From positions 558,001 to 622,000 of the forward strand of contig NZ_CP040948.1 in assembly GCF_006363955.1 (NCBI RefSeq): DNA of 64,000 nucleotides, given 5' to 3'. The stretch is from Methylophilus medardicus. GTDB taxonomy: Bacteria; Pseudomonadota; Gammaproteobacteria; Burkholderiales; Methylophilaceae. Within the stretch, counting starts at the first letter, position 1. Each line of letters begins with the position of its first letter. This document shows positions 10,050 through 18,299 of this stretch, piece by piece. The notes under the pieces were generated by a model that saw only the letters and a program-made list of their open reading frames with translations, made no database searches and was not told where the DNA came from. The translations under genes and the position numbers were made by a program.

Positions 10050-10286
10050 TTAGTCAGCATTTGTTTTCATTGATCTTTTGTTACGGGAATAGATTGACCA
10101 AACAATTAAGAACAATATTGCTAAAGGGATAAGGACTACTAGCCAGTCTGATAGCAACCAGCGTTCCATGGGCTCGGATGGAAAGCTTTGAGCTAAAAAC
10201 TTACCACACCCACGCACGAGTAGTTGAATTACGAACTCCATTGGCTCAGCAAATACGTCCCCTTTGGATATATTTATTATATGCAC
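10050..10286 (-). CDS. Small single-pass membrane protein, unknown
   Basis: A 78-aa frame with one clear transmembrane segment near the C-terminus (about residues 48-66, rich in Leu/Ile/Val) and a basic end (SRNKRSMKTNAD), suggesting N-out/C-in. The GTG start at 10286 has AGGA seven bases upstream; an internal ATG at 10241 is possible. The family was not recognised. Like its neighbour it lies in an AT-rich pocket between core genes and may be acquired DNA. Confidence 0.45.
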   Translation of the reverse strand: MHIINISKGDVFAEPMEFVIQLLVRGCGKFLAQSFPSEPMERWLLSDWLVVLIPLAILFLIVWSIYSRNKRSMKTNAD

Positions 10287-10381
10287 TGCAGCGATCCTAA
10301 TGGTTGAAGTAAAGGGCTGGCGACAATGTTAGCTCAGCCCACGTTATTCATAATGGACTATTTAAAGCGCATTTTCGCCAG

Positions 10382-10399
10382 TCCCGCTTGACTGATGGG
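10382..10399. repeat. Copy 2 of an 18-bp two-copy motif
   Basis: TCCCGCTTGACTGATGGG; see 10013-10030. Confidence 0.5.
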
Positions 10400-10408
10400 T
10401 TCGGTGTT

Positions 10409-10699
10409 TTAATCATCGTTAATTCCCTCGTTCATTCCTTGGCTACCAATAGTTCGCCCCATGAAATCATCGGGTGGCGGTTGTTCATCGTGATATCTCC
10501 CTGCTGGTTTTTCATAAGGCCGATGAAAACCTATAACTATTAGTGCCCCCAAGAGTGGAATGAGCCAGACCAAAAGTAATTGTAAAAATCGCTGTTTTGT
10601 CGCGGATAAAGTGTCATTCCAAATCGACAAGCTCGCCTTTAAATTAAGCCACAAGATAGTTATTGCCAATAGGTTTAAAACTACTTCAACCAGCATCAA
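10409..10699 (-). CDS. Small two-pass membrane protein, unknown
   Basis: A 96-aa frame with two hydrophobic segments (about residues 3-20 and 38-58, the second containing WLIPLLGALIVIGFH) and a hydrophilic, Pro/Asp-rich C-terminal tail. The WLIPLLGA pattern recalls small phospholipase D-nuclease N-terminal-type membrane proteins, but the match is too weak to assign. The function is unknown. Confidence 0.5.
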   Translation of the reverse strand: MMLVEVVLNLLAITILWLNLKASLSIWNDTLSATKQRFLQLLLVWLIPLLGALIVIGFHRPYEKPAGRYHDEQPPPDDFMGRTIGSQGMNEGINDD

Positions 10700-11240
10700 C
10701 AGTTAACAGAAAATATAGAGCCCCATCGGTCTCTAAAATAAAAATTGAAGATTTGATACGCATGGCTGTATTCATAGCCCCTTCTTGGTTTTATGGGTGG
10801 TGTGTCTCTTTAGTCAGCGACTAATATAGAAATAGCGCATGACCGTTTTTGCTGATTGTAGACCAAAGGCTCAAACTTTCCATAGAGCCTTGTACACGGA
10901 GGCAACTTGAAATAGTGATTGCCTAGCTAAGCACTTATCGTTCGATGTCGCGTGCCATCGCGGTTGACAGTGTGTTGTTTTTATTTGCATGCCCTCAAGT
11001 ATTGTCTGCCGATGACGAAATGAAGCTTGAGGGATACGCGATCTCAATTGCTGATGATCAGACTAACCGCATGTTTGCTGGAGTCTGTGCTGGTTTTCGG
11101 CACAACTGTACTCTAAAAATTCAGCATTTCTGTATCTGGTTTCATGGGGTTAAGTGGTCTACGATGCGATTCGTGGTTATTGCGTATTCACAAGCTGGCG
11201 TGCGTTAAGCCAGTCCATCATCTTCCAATCAGTAGGAACT
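10700..11240. other. AT-rich intergenic stretch, possibly with gene remnants
   Basis: No convincing gene. A + strand frame at 10945-11208 (87 aa) lacks a ribosome binding site and any family resemblance. A perfect inverted repeat TTAGTC-AGC-GACTAA lies at 10810-10824. The region upstream of 11241 must carry the promoter of the oxidoreductase gene, but none was clear. Confidence 0.4.
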
Positions 11241-13565
11241 ATGTCGCAACAAAAAGCCGTTATCAAACCGTATCATCACCCTGCCGCTGGTTGGGGTGCG
11301 TTGAAGCAGGTTGCTGCGCAGCTGGCGCTGCAAAAAATCCCGGTGAAGGGGGTAATGACGCTGCTCGCCCAGAATCAGCCGGATGGCTTTGATTGCCCGG
11401 GTTGTGCTTGGCCAGACAAGGAACATACCTCAACGTTTGAGTTTTGTGAAAACGGTGTAAAGGCGGTGGCGGCTGAGGCCACGGCCAAGCGTGTGCCGCC
11501 TGAATTTTTTGCGAAGCACACGGTGACTGAGTTGATGGGCTGGAGCGATTTTTCGCTCGAAAATGAGGGCCGGTTGACGCATCCGATGCGCTATAACCCG
11601 GCAACAGATAAGTATGAGGCGATTGAGTGGGATGATGCATTTGCGCTGATCTCTGTGCATTTGAATGGCTTGGATCACCCGGATCAAGCGGTGTTTTACA
11701 CTTCTGGCCGAGCTGGGAATGAAGCGGCTTTTCTGTATCAATTATTTGTCCGTGAATTTGGTACCAATAATTTTCCAGATTGTTCTAACCTTTGCCATGA
11801 ATCGACCAGTATTGCGTTACCGGCTACGGTAGGCATTGGCAAGGGCTCGGTGACTTTGCATGATTTCGAGCATGCCGACACCATTTTGATTTTTGGCCAG
11901 AACCCAGCGACCAACCATCCAAGGATGTTAGGGGAGCTGCGTGAGGCGGCGAAACGTGGCGCACGCATTGTCGCGATCAACCCATTAAAAGAGCGCGGAT
12001 TAGAGCGCTTTGCCGATCCGCAAAGCCCGTTTGATATGTTGTCTTTTAAAGGCAGCAAGATCAGTGACTTGTTTATCCAGCCGACGTTGGGCGGTGATCT
12101 GGCTTTGATTAAAGGCATGATCAAGTTCGTTATTCAGTGGGATGACGAGGCGCAGAAGCATGGCACCGAACGTGTGGTGGATGTTGATTTTATTACAGAG
12201 CATACCCGCCATTTTGAGTCGATTGCTGAAGATGCGCGCCAAGAAAGCTGGGATGTGATTGTGGCTGAATCTGGGGTGCCTTTGGCGCAGATTGAAGAGA
12301 TTGCGCGCATTTATGCGACCGGTGATCGCGTGATTTCGACCTGGGGCATGGGGCTGACGCAACACAAACATGGCGTGGCGACCATTAAAACATTGGTGAA
12401 CCTGATGTTGTTGCGCGGCAATATTGGCAAAGAGGGCGCAGGCCTGTGCCCGGTGCGCGGTCACAGCAATGTGCAGGGTAATCGCACCGTCGGCATTTAT
12501 GAAAAAATGCCAGTAGAGTTTTTAGAGAGTCTAGAGCGCGTCTTTGATATCAAGGTGCCCAGAACCCCAGGCTACGATGCCGTCGGAGCGATTCAGGCCA
12601 TGATTGATGGCCAGGCCAAAGTGTTTTTTGGTTTGGGCGGCAACTTTTCGATTGCGACGCCAGATACCGACCGCACCTGGGCGGGCATGCGCAATTGCGA
12701 TTTAACCGCCCATGTGACCACCAAGCTGAACCGCAGTCATTTGGTGCATGGCAAACAGGCCTTGATTTTACCGTGCCTCGGCCGCACCGAGATTGATACG
12801 CAAGCGTCGGGCCCGCAAGGCGTGACCGTTGAGGATTCGATGAGCATGGTGCATATCTCTTATGGCATGAATAAGCCCGCTTCACCGCATTTGTTGTCCG
12901 AACCGGCGATTGTGGCGCGCTTGGCGCACGCCACACTTAAAAACAGCAAAACACCTTGGCTGGAATTCATCAAAGATTACAGCAAGATTCGTGACATGAT
13001 TGAGCGCACCATGCCGGTGGCGTTTAAAGATTACAACCAACGCATTAAAACCCCGGGTGGCTTCCGTCTGCCGGTGCCTTCGAGCGAGCGTATTTGGAAT
13101 ACGCCATCGGGCAAAGCGGAGTTTAGCGTGCAGGCGATTCCGCAACACTCGCCGATTCATCAAGCCCGCGAGCAATATGGCGACCGGTTGTTTGTGCTGA
13201 TGACAACCCGTTCGCACGATCAATATAACACTACCATTTATGGCATGGATGACCGTTATCGCGGGGTGTTCGGCCAGCGTCGCGTGGTTTTTATGAACCC
13301 ACAAGACATCGCGCGCATGCATTTGCAGGCCGGTGACTGGGTGAATTTGGTCAGTGTTTGGCCAGATGGCATTTCTCGCCGTGCGAATCAGTTTTTAGTG
13401 GTTGCTTATGACATCCCGCCGGGTTGTTTGAGTGGTTACTATCCTGAGACCAATAACTTGGTGCCACTCGAAAGCATCGCGGATGATTCACGCACCCCGA
13501 CCTCAAAATCGATTCCCGTGATTCTGGAGAAAACCAACGCACCAGAGGTCGTCCATGCTGCGTGA
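11241..13565 (+). CDS. YdeP/Fdh4A-type molybdopterin oxidoreductase (formate dehydrogenase-like)
   Basis: A 774-aa member of the FdhF/YdeP molybdopterin oxidoreductase family. FDCPGCAWPD and FEFCENG near residues 45-70 provide cysteines for an iron-sulfur cluster. The molybdopterin-binding domains follow (FYTSGRAGNEAAFLYQ, FPDCSNLCHEST, IFGQNPATNHPR, CPVRGHSNVQGNRT), with the C-terminal dinucleotide-binding domain at the end. There is no twin-arginine signal, so it should be cytoplasmic. In methylotrophs a homologous enzyme is known as Fdh4A, important for formate oxidation; that role here is inference. The start is ATG 11241 (AGGAACT upstream), not the earlier in-frame codon at 11154. It overlaps the next gene by 11 bp. 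Confidence 0.88.
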   Translation: MSQQKAVIKPYHHPAAGWGALKQVAAQLALQKIPVKGVMTLLAQNQPDGFDCPGCAWPDKEHTSTFEFCENGVKAVAAEATAKRVPPEFFAKHTVTELMGWSDFSLENEGRLTHPMRYNPATDKYEAIEWDDAFALISVHLNGLDHPDQAVFYTSGRAGNEAAFLYQLFVREFGTNNFPDCSNLCHESTSIALPATVGIGKGSVTLHDFEHADTILIFGQNPATNHPRMLGELREAAKRGARIVAINPLKERGLERFADPQSPFDMLSFKGSKISDLFIQPTLGGDLALIKGMIKFVIQWDDEAQKHGTERVVDVDFITEHTRHFESIAEDARQESWDVIVAESGVPLAQIEEIARIYATGDRVISTWGMGLTQHKHGVATIKTLVNLMLLRGNIGKEGAGLCPVRGHSNVQGNRTVGIYEKMPVEFLESLERVFDIKVPRTPGYDAVGAIQAMIDGQAKVFFGLGGNFSIATPDTDRTWAGMRNCDLTAHVTTKLNRSHLVHGKQALILPCLGRTEIDTQASGPQGVTVEDSMSMVHISYGMNKPASPHLLSEPAIVARLAHATLKNSKTPWLEFIKDYSKIRDMIERTMPVAFKDYNQRIKTPGGFRLPVPSSERIWNTPSGKAEFSVQAIPQHSPIHQAREQYGDRLFVLMTTRSHDQYNTTIYGMDDRYRGVFGQRRVVFMNPQDIARMHLQAGDWVNLVSVWPDGISRRANQFLVVAYDIPPGCLSGYYPETNNLVPLESIADDSRTPTSKSIPVILEKTNAPEVVHAA

Positions 13566-13893
13566 GTATGATGATGTGTCTGCAAATGCAGGTTTGCAGC
13601 ATGAGGCGGATGTAGAGGCAGGCTTTCTGGCGGACTATGTGCCGTTGGATCAAAGCACCGTATTGATGTTGGGTATCCTTGAGTTGCTGCACGCTGAACA
13701 CAAGGCGGGCCGGGCACAGGTTTCGTTGGCGGTGCTCTGCAAGCGTTTGGGCATCCGCATGAGCACCTTGCAGCGTTTGATGACCGCACTCAGCGAGCAA
13801 ACGCTGGTCGAGGTGTTTACGCAAAAGGCGCGTTTGGTAGCGACATTAACTGCCGCCGGACAAGACGTCGCGCAGGCTTTGCAAACGGCGTAA
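13555..13893 (+). CDS. Small partner protein of the YdeP/Fdh4A-like enzyme (winged-helix-like)
   Basis: A 112-aa protein overlapping the oxidoreductase stop codon, so translationally coupled. Residues 45-105 look like a winged helix (a helix, VLCKRLGIRMSTLQRLMTALSEQTLVEVFTQ, then a beta-wing). Methylobacterium Fdh4A is encoded with a small partner, Fdh4B; by position this could be its counterpart, but I cannot confirm homology. It could also be a DNA-binding regulator. No membrane segment or cysteines for clusters are seen. Confidence 0.65.
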   Translation: MLREYDDVSANAGLQHEADVEAGFLADYVPLDQSTVLMLGILELLHAEHKAGRAQVSLAVLCKRLGIRMSTLQRLMTALSEQTLVEVFTQKARLVATLTAAGQDVAQALQTA

Positions 13894-13936
13894 GCACGGC
13901 GCGCTCCACCGTCCGCCTCGAATCTCGGCGCTAGCG

Positions 13937-13942
13937 TATAAT
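13937..13942 (+). promoter_or_regulatory. -10-like TATAAT before the MocR gene
   Basis: A perfect TATAAT lies 40 bp upstream of the ATG at 13982. No convincing -35 box is present, so confidence is low. Confidence 0.35.
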
Positions 13943-13981
13943 CGTTGTTATTCCCTCAATTAACCCTTCCGCCAGCCCACC

Positions 13982-15445
13982 ATGAAGCTTTATGTCTCGT
14001 TTGCCGCCCGCATTCGCGCAATGATCGATGAAGGCGTGTTGCGACCTGGGGAGAAGGTGTTCTCGGTCAGGCAGGCCAGCCAACAATACGGGCTGAGTAT
14101 AAGCACCGTGTTGCGCAGTTATTTGCTGTTAGAGCAAGAGGGCGTCATCAGCAGCCATCCACAATCCGGTTATTACGTCACCCCACGCAAACGCTTGCAG
14201 CAAAAGCAAGGCTCGCCTTTGGCAAAAGACCTCAATTTGTCTGAGGTGGATGCGAGTAAGCTGGTGCTCACCACCCTAAAATCGATCCGCGAATTTGGTA
14301 CCGTGCCTTTGGGCTCGCCGTTTCCTGATCCGCAATTGTTTCCCCTCAAACGCATTCATCAGTATGAAAAAGCCCTCACCGATGATGGTGGTGAGTGGGG
14401 CGTGTTGAGTGACTTGCCGCCTGGCAATGAAATGTTGCGCCAACAAATTGCACGCCGCTATCTCGCGCTGGGCATGCATGCCTCGCCCGACGATATTGTC
14501 ATCACACACGGTGCAACCGAGGCGATCACACTGTGCCTGCAAGCGGTGGCAAAGCCTGGGGATGCGATTGCGATGGAGTCGCCCGGTTATTATGCTTTGG
14601 CGCATACTGTCGAGCGGCTGGGGATGAAGGTGGTTGAGGTACGTACTGATCCGACATCTGGTATCGCGCTCGATGCCCTGCGCGCCGTGTGCGCCAATGT
14701 GCGCATCGCAGCGGTGATTTTGACCACCAACTTTCAAAACCCGCTGGGTTTTGTCATGCCCCCAACTAAAAAACAAGCGTTGGTGGCGTTTTTGGCCGAA
14801 CAGCAGATTCCGTTGATTGAGGATGATGTTTACAGCGAGCTGTATTTTAGCGAGCAGGCGCCTTTGCCAGCCAAAGCCTATGACTACAGCGGCATGGTGT
14901 TGCATTGCGCGTCTTTTTCTAAGTCGCTGGCCCCCGGCTATCGGGTGGGCTGGACTAGCGCTGGGCGTTATCGAGGGGAGGTCGAGCGGCTGATGTTTTT
15001 GAGTAGTTTGTCATTGGCCTCGGCGCCGCAAATTGCCATTGCCAAGTTTATGCAACGCGATAGCTACGAGCAGCATCTTAAACAGTTGCGCCATACCTTG
15101 CGCTCTAATTACATATTAATACGCAATGTGCTTGAACAAAGCTTTCCGGTGGGGACAGAGTTTTCTGAGCCCCAAGGCGGATATGTGATTTGGGTCAAAC
15201 TGCCCCCAGCCTTGGATGCATTGCAGTTATACCGCGCAGCCATTGATAACGGCATTACCGTCGCGCCGGGCACTATTTTTTCACGAACAAAAGAGCATAC
15301 GCATTATATTCGTCTCAATTTTAGTCATTTGTGGACACTGGCGATTGAACAAGCCGTGCGTGAGGTGGGGGCCCTGGCGTGCGCGTTGTTGCGTTCAGAA
15401 AAGCCCAAGCAGGTTGGCCGGCTAAACGAACCATCTGCCGATTAA
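13982..15445 (+). CDS. MocR-type regulator (GntR helix-turn-helix fused to aminotransferase-like domain)
   Basis: A 487-aa protein. Residues 1-65 form a GntR winged helix (RPGEKVFSVRQASQQYGLSISTVLRSYLLLEQEGVI); the rest is a type I aminotransferase fold with the PLP lysine in SFSKSLAPGYRVG (Lys314) and the NFQNPLG segment. MocR regulators use PLP or PLP adducts as signals, often for vitamin B6, GABA or taurine genes. The target is not evident; the neighbours give no hint. It is followed by a converging GGDEF/EAL gene. Confidence 0.9.
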   Translation: MKLYVSFAARIRAMIDEGVLRPGEKVFSVRQASQQYGLSISTVLRSYLLLEQEGVISSHPQSGYYVTPRKRLQQKQGSPLAKDLNLSEVDASKLVLTTLKSIREFGTVPLGSPFPDPQLFPLKRIHQYEKALTDDGGEWGVLSDLPPGNEMLRQQIARRYLALGMHASPDDIVITHGATEAITLCLQAVAKPGDAIAMESPGYYALAHTVERLGMKVVEVRTDPTSGIALDALRAVCANVRIAAVILTTNFQNPLGFVMPPTKKQALVAFLAEQQIPLIEDDVYSELYFSEQAPLPAKAYDYSGMVLHCASFSKSLAPGYRVGWTSAGRYRGEVERLMFLSSLSLASAPQIAIAKFMQRDSYEQHLKQLRHTLRSNYILIRNVLEQSFPVGTEFSEPQGGYVIWVKLPPALDALQLYRAAIDNGITVAPGTIFSRTKEHTHYIRLNFSHLWTLAIEQAVREVGALACALLRSEKPKQVGRLNEPSAD

Positions 15446-15496
15446 CGCTTGCCGCGGCTGGCCTTATGTTTTAGAAAAGTAAATGGTAGCGCGGCA

Positions 15497-17413
15497 TCAA
15501 GCTTGCATAGTCAAGTGGTTATTCGCCTCGGCCAAATACGGCTGAATACGTTCTTTAGGCATCGGTTTGGCAAAGTAATAGCCTTGCACTAACTGGCAAC
15601 CCATGGCACGTAAAAATGCAACCTGACTCTCGGTCTCGGCGCCTTCTGCCACACACTCCATATGCATGCCTTGGCAAAGCGTCAGAATTGAGCGCACGAT
15701 GGTTTGGCTGGTGGTATTGGTCTCAATATCTTTTACAAAGCTGCGGTCAATTTTCAGTTTATCCAACGGCAAGCTTTGCACGTGGCTGAGGCTTGAATAT
15801 CCAGTACCAAAATCATCCAGCGCCACTTTGGCGCCAGCACGGCGCAGTAGGCTAATATTTTCTCTAGCGGTTTCAAAGTCCTGCAATAAGGCGGTTTCTG
15901 TGATTTCAAACACAAATCGATCCGGCGCCAGTTGGCTGCTTAACATCATCTCAATCAATGCATGAATCACGCCCTGATTGATCACATCATAGGCAGACAA
16001 ATTGAATGATAGGCGTATCGTGGCTGGCCAGTGGGCCATCTCCGCCATTGAGCTGCGAAACAGCAGCTTGGTGATGTCGGCAATCATGCCCAAACTTTCG
16101 GCCACTGGAATAAACATGGCTGGCGACACCGCGCCGATGGTGGGGCTTTGCCAGCGCGCCAGACTTTCAAAGGCAGATACTTCACCCGTTTTAAGGTCGA
16201 TAATCGGTTGAAAAACGGGATAAAGCTCAGCTTCGATATCGGCCGTGCGCAAGGCCTGATCAATATGATTCAGTTGCATGCGCGCTTGCTCTAGGGTGTC
16301 AGAGTAAATTTCGAGGTTGCCGCGGCCAGTGCGTTTTACGTGATACAACGCAAAGTCGGCATGCTCATATAATTGTTGTGCCGTGACCAGATCGTCGCAG
16401 GCAATACAAGCGCCCATCGAGGCCTTGACCTTAATCAACAGACCATCCACGCTAATCGGCTGCGAAATGGCTTGGTTGATATCATGTGCAACTTGCTTGA
16501 GCAGGCCGTGGTCTGCATCTGTGAGCAAATGAAAAGCAAACTCATCGCCCCCGAGTCGATAAAAGCACACTTGATTCGGTCTGACTTGCGCCAGCCGCTT
16601 ACCAACCTCAATTAACACTACATCGCCAATATGATGGCCGTGCACATCATTGACTGGCTTAAAGTTGTCGAGGTCTAAAATACCCACAGCAAAGCATGCG
16701 TCCGTTTGTTTTGCCAGCATCAGCTGCTGGTCGACCTGCACAAAAAACTGCCGCCGGTTGGGCAGATGTGTCAGCACATCCTGATTGGCCAAACGCTGAT
16801 TGTCTTTTGACAGTGCCTGCGAGGCATGGTTAGCGTTTACCCATTTATCAAACATGGTGGTGCTGCCACGCATGGTGATCAGCATGCCCACCTCAAACAC
16901 CAAAATCAGCAAGGTCATCAGGTGCGCATGTTCAAAGTCGCCGCGATAGATGCACGCGATTGCCGACGAAATCATCATCAGATTGAAGGCATAAGCGGCA
17001 GGGCCCAGCTTGCTTAACATGAAGGCGAAACAGAAACCGTACAGCGCGTTGAAAAAGATGAGGAAGTAATGACCGAAGGTGTCAGTGAGGGGGAATAAAT
17101 AAACGCTACGCCAAAAAGTAAAAAATCCCGCCACAATAAAAACGATAGAGGCGATCTCGAGTCGTTTGCGGATGTTTTCGATGCTGGGTTGTTCGTCGCG
17201 GTGCGAGAACCAATAAAACAACAAACAACAACCGACCAGAATCCTGATCAAGGGCGTTGCGATTGACAATGACCAATGCACCTGGGCATGCAACACAACC
17301 ATTTGGATACTGATCGCACTGATGGCGGTGAATAACGCGACGGGCACATCCTCAAGCAGGCTGTTGTAGCGCGCTCGGAGCACTTCAGGGCTGGTCGTTT
17401 TAAAAAATGGCAT
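15497..17413 (-). CDS. Membrane GGDEF/EAL cyclic-di-GMP protein
   Basis: A 638-aa protein with five or six N-terminal transmembrane segments (about residues 25-180), a GGDEF domain (about 205-365) and an EAL domain (about 385-630). The diguanylate cyclase motif reads RLGGDEF and is intact. The phosphodiesterase domain keeps DDFGTGYSS and KIDRSFVKDIE; its signature motif is ESL rather than EAL, a common variant. It can therefore make or break cyclic-di-GMP, or both. The membrane part is a MASE-like sensor of unknown input. Transcribed alone, towards the MocR gene. Confidence 0.92.
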   Translation of the reverse strand: MPFFKTTSPEVLRARYNSLLEDVPVALFTAISAISIQMVVLHAQVHWSLSIATPLIRILVGCCLLFYWFSHRDEQPSIENIRKRLEIASIVFIVAGFFTFWRSVYLFPLTDTFGHYFLIFFNALYGFCFAFMLSKLGPAAYAFNLMMISSAIACIYRGDFEHAHLMTLLILVFEVGMLITMRGSTTMFDKWVNANHASQALSKDNQRLANQDVLTHLPNRRQFFVQVDQQLMLAKQTDACFAVGILDLDNFKPVNDVHGHHIGDVVLIEVGKRLAQVRPNQVCFYRLGGDEFAFHLLTDADHGLLKQVAHDINQAISQPISVDGLLIKVKASMGACIACDDLVTAQQLYEHADFALYHVKRTGRGNLEIYSDTLEQARMQLNHIDQALRTADIEAELYPVFQPIIDLKTGEVSAFESLARWQSPTIGAVSPAMFIPVAESLGMIADITKLLFRSSMAEMAHWPATIRLSFNLSAYDVINQGVIHALIEMMLSSQLAPDRFVFEITETALLQDFETARENISLLRRAGAKVALDDFGTGYSSLSHVQSLPLDKLKIDRSFVKDIETNTTSQTIVRSILTLCQGMHMECVAEGAETESQVAFLRAMGCQLVQGYYFAKPMPKERIQPYLAEANNHLTMQA

Positions 17414-17733
17414 TGCTTTTTTGAATAATTATTATCTAAATACTGACCCAATAGTAAGCGTGTCTAAACAGGTTTGATTCGGTAAACACAGCCCTTAAAG
17501 CTTGCCAATTTTGCCAATGGCCTGCAACCAAGCGCTGGCAACAAAGCGTTGCTTGCGTGCTTTTGCTGCGGTTCACTGCTACGTCAATTTTACTTTTATT
17601 TCAATTATATTGGCTGGTTTATTGCAGCCATTTTTCTAAAAAACGGTTCAAATAAGCCGACGGCGAAGCCGTTTGCGCGCACCCGATACATTTTTTTAAT
17701 TGAGAATCAATCTCTTATCAAAAAGCGCAGTCA
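17414..17733. other. Divergent intergenic region upstream of the first FecI-like gene
   Basis: No gene. It holds a small hairpin ACGGC-GAA-GCCGT (17660-17672), a T-run, and a Fur-box-like sequence at 17701-17715. The promoter for the GGDEF/EAL gene must also be here. Confidence 0.5.
17701..17715. promoter_or_regulatory. Possible Fur box
   Basis: TGAGAAT-C-AATCTCT matches about 10 of 14 positions of the Fur 7-1-7 pattern TGATAAT-N-ATTATCA. FecI-type sigma genes are commonly Fur-controlled. The match is modest. Confidence 0.35.
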
Positions 17734-17749
17734 TGGCATGTGTTTTGCA
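17734..17749 (+). promoter_or_regulatory. Sigma-54-like -24/-12 promoter before the first FecI-like gene
   Basis: TGGCATG-TGTT-TTGCA matches the RpoN consensus TGGCACG-N4-TTGCA, with exactly 10 bases between GG and GC. Transcription would start near 17760, leaving a leader of about 24 bases that contains the purine-rich ribosome site. The same sequence, one base different in the spacer, precedes the second FecI-like gene at 45926. Confidence 0.6.
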
Positions 17750-17783
17750 AATCATCAGACTATTCAAAGTAGGGTGGTGACAT

Positions 17784-18284
17784 ATGAGCGAGACACTGGC
17801 TTGGTGCGGCATTGATTTAACCTGGGCGTACAGCGACGTCTTGCGTCGCATTGGTCGTCGTACCGCTTGCGTGCAGCGGGCTAAAGATATTTTGCACGAC
17901 GCATTGGTGTTCTTTGCAGTGTCAAATCATCCTGCGCGTGAAGCGTCGCCACAAGCGTATTTGAATGGCATCGTGAATCATCTGATGGTGGATGAGTTTC
18001 GCCACCGCACCCGTTTTGTGGAAGAGGATCAGATTGATGAAGCGGCACTGATTCTTGAGTGCTCGCCCGAACAACTCTATGAAACGCGGCAAAAGCTGCA
18101 ATATTTGCAGCGCGTGGTGGATGCATTGCCTGAAAAATGTCGGCAAGTATTTTGGCTTTTTCACGTCGATGAAATGAAGCAGCGTGAGATTGCCGAGCAG
18201 CTAAATATCAGCACCAACATGGTTGAAAAACACTTGATTCGCGCCATGTTGGATATCCGCGCCTTTCAACAGGCGATGCATTAA
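17784..18284 (+). CDS. FecI-like ECF sigma factor 1
   Basis: A 166-aa RNA polymerase sigma factor of the extracytoplasmic-function, iron-transport group. Region 2 includes AKDILHDALVFF and region 4 the helix-turn-helix LPEKCRQVFWLFHVDEMKQREIAEQLNISTNMVEKHLIRAM. It should be held by the FecR-like protein encoded just after it and released when the TonB receptor at 19485 binds ligand. Its close paralogue is at 45952 (AKDILHDAL is identical). AGGGTGG precedes the ATG. Confidence 0.93.
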   Translation: MSETLAWCGIDLTWAYSDVLRRIGRRTACVQRAKDILHDALVFFAVSNHPAREASPQAYLNGIVNHLMVDEFRHRTRFVEEDQIDEAALILECSPEQLYETRQKLQYLQRVVDALPEKCRQVFWLFHVDEMKQREIAEQLNISTNMVEKHLIRAMLDIRAFQQAMH

Positions 18285-18299
18285 TGCCTTTTGTCGCCC

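Noticed and set aside
10300-10400. Possible integron attC site near the small membrane-protein genes
   Set aside because: No GTTRRRY/RYYYAAC core pair and no integrase in the window.
10945-11208. 87-aa + strand frame before the oxidoreductase gene
   Set aside because: No ribosome binding site, no recognisable domain, and composition like the surrounding non-coding DNA.
17414-17783. Search for a small RNA or extra gene before the first sigma factor
   Set aside because: Only a small hairpin without a terminator run was seen; no coherent promoter-terminator pair.
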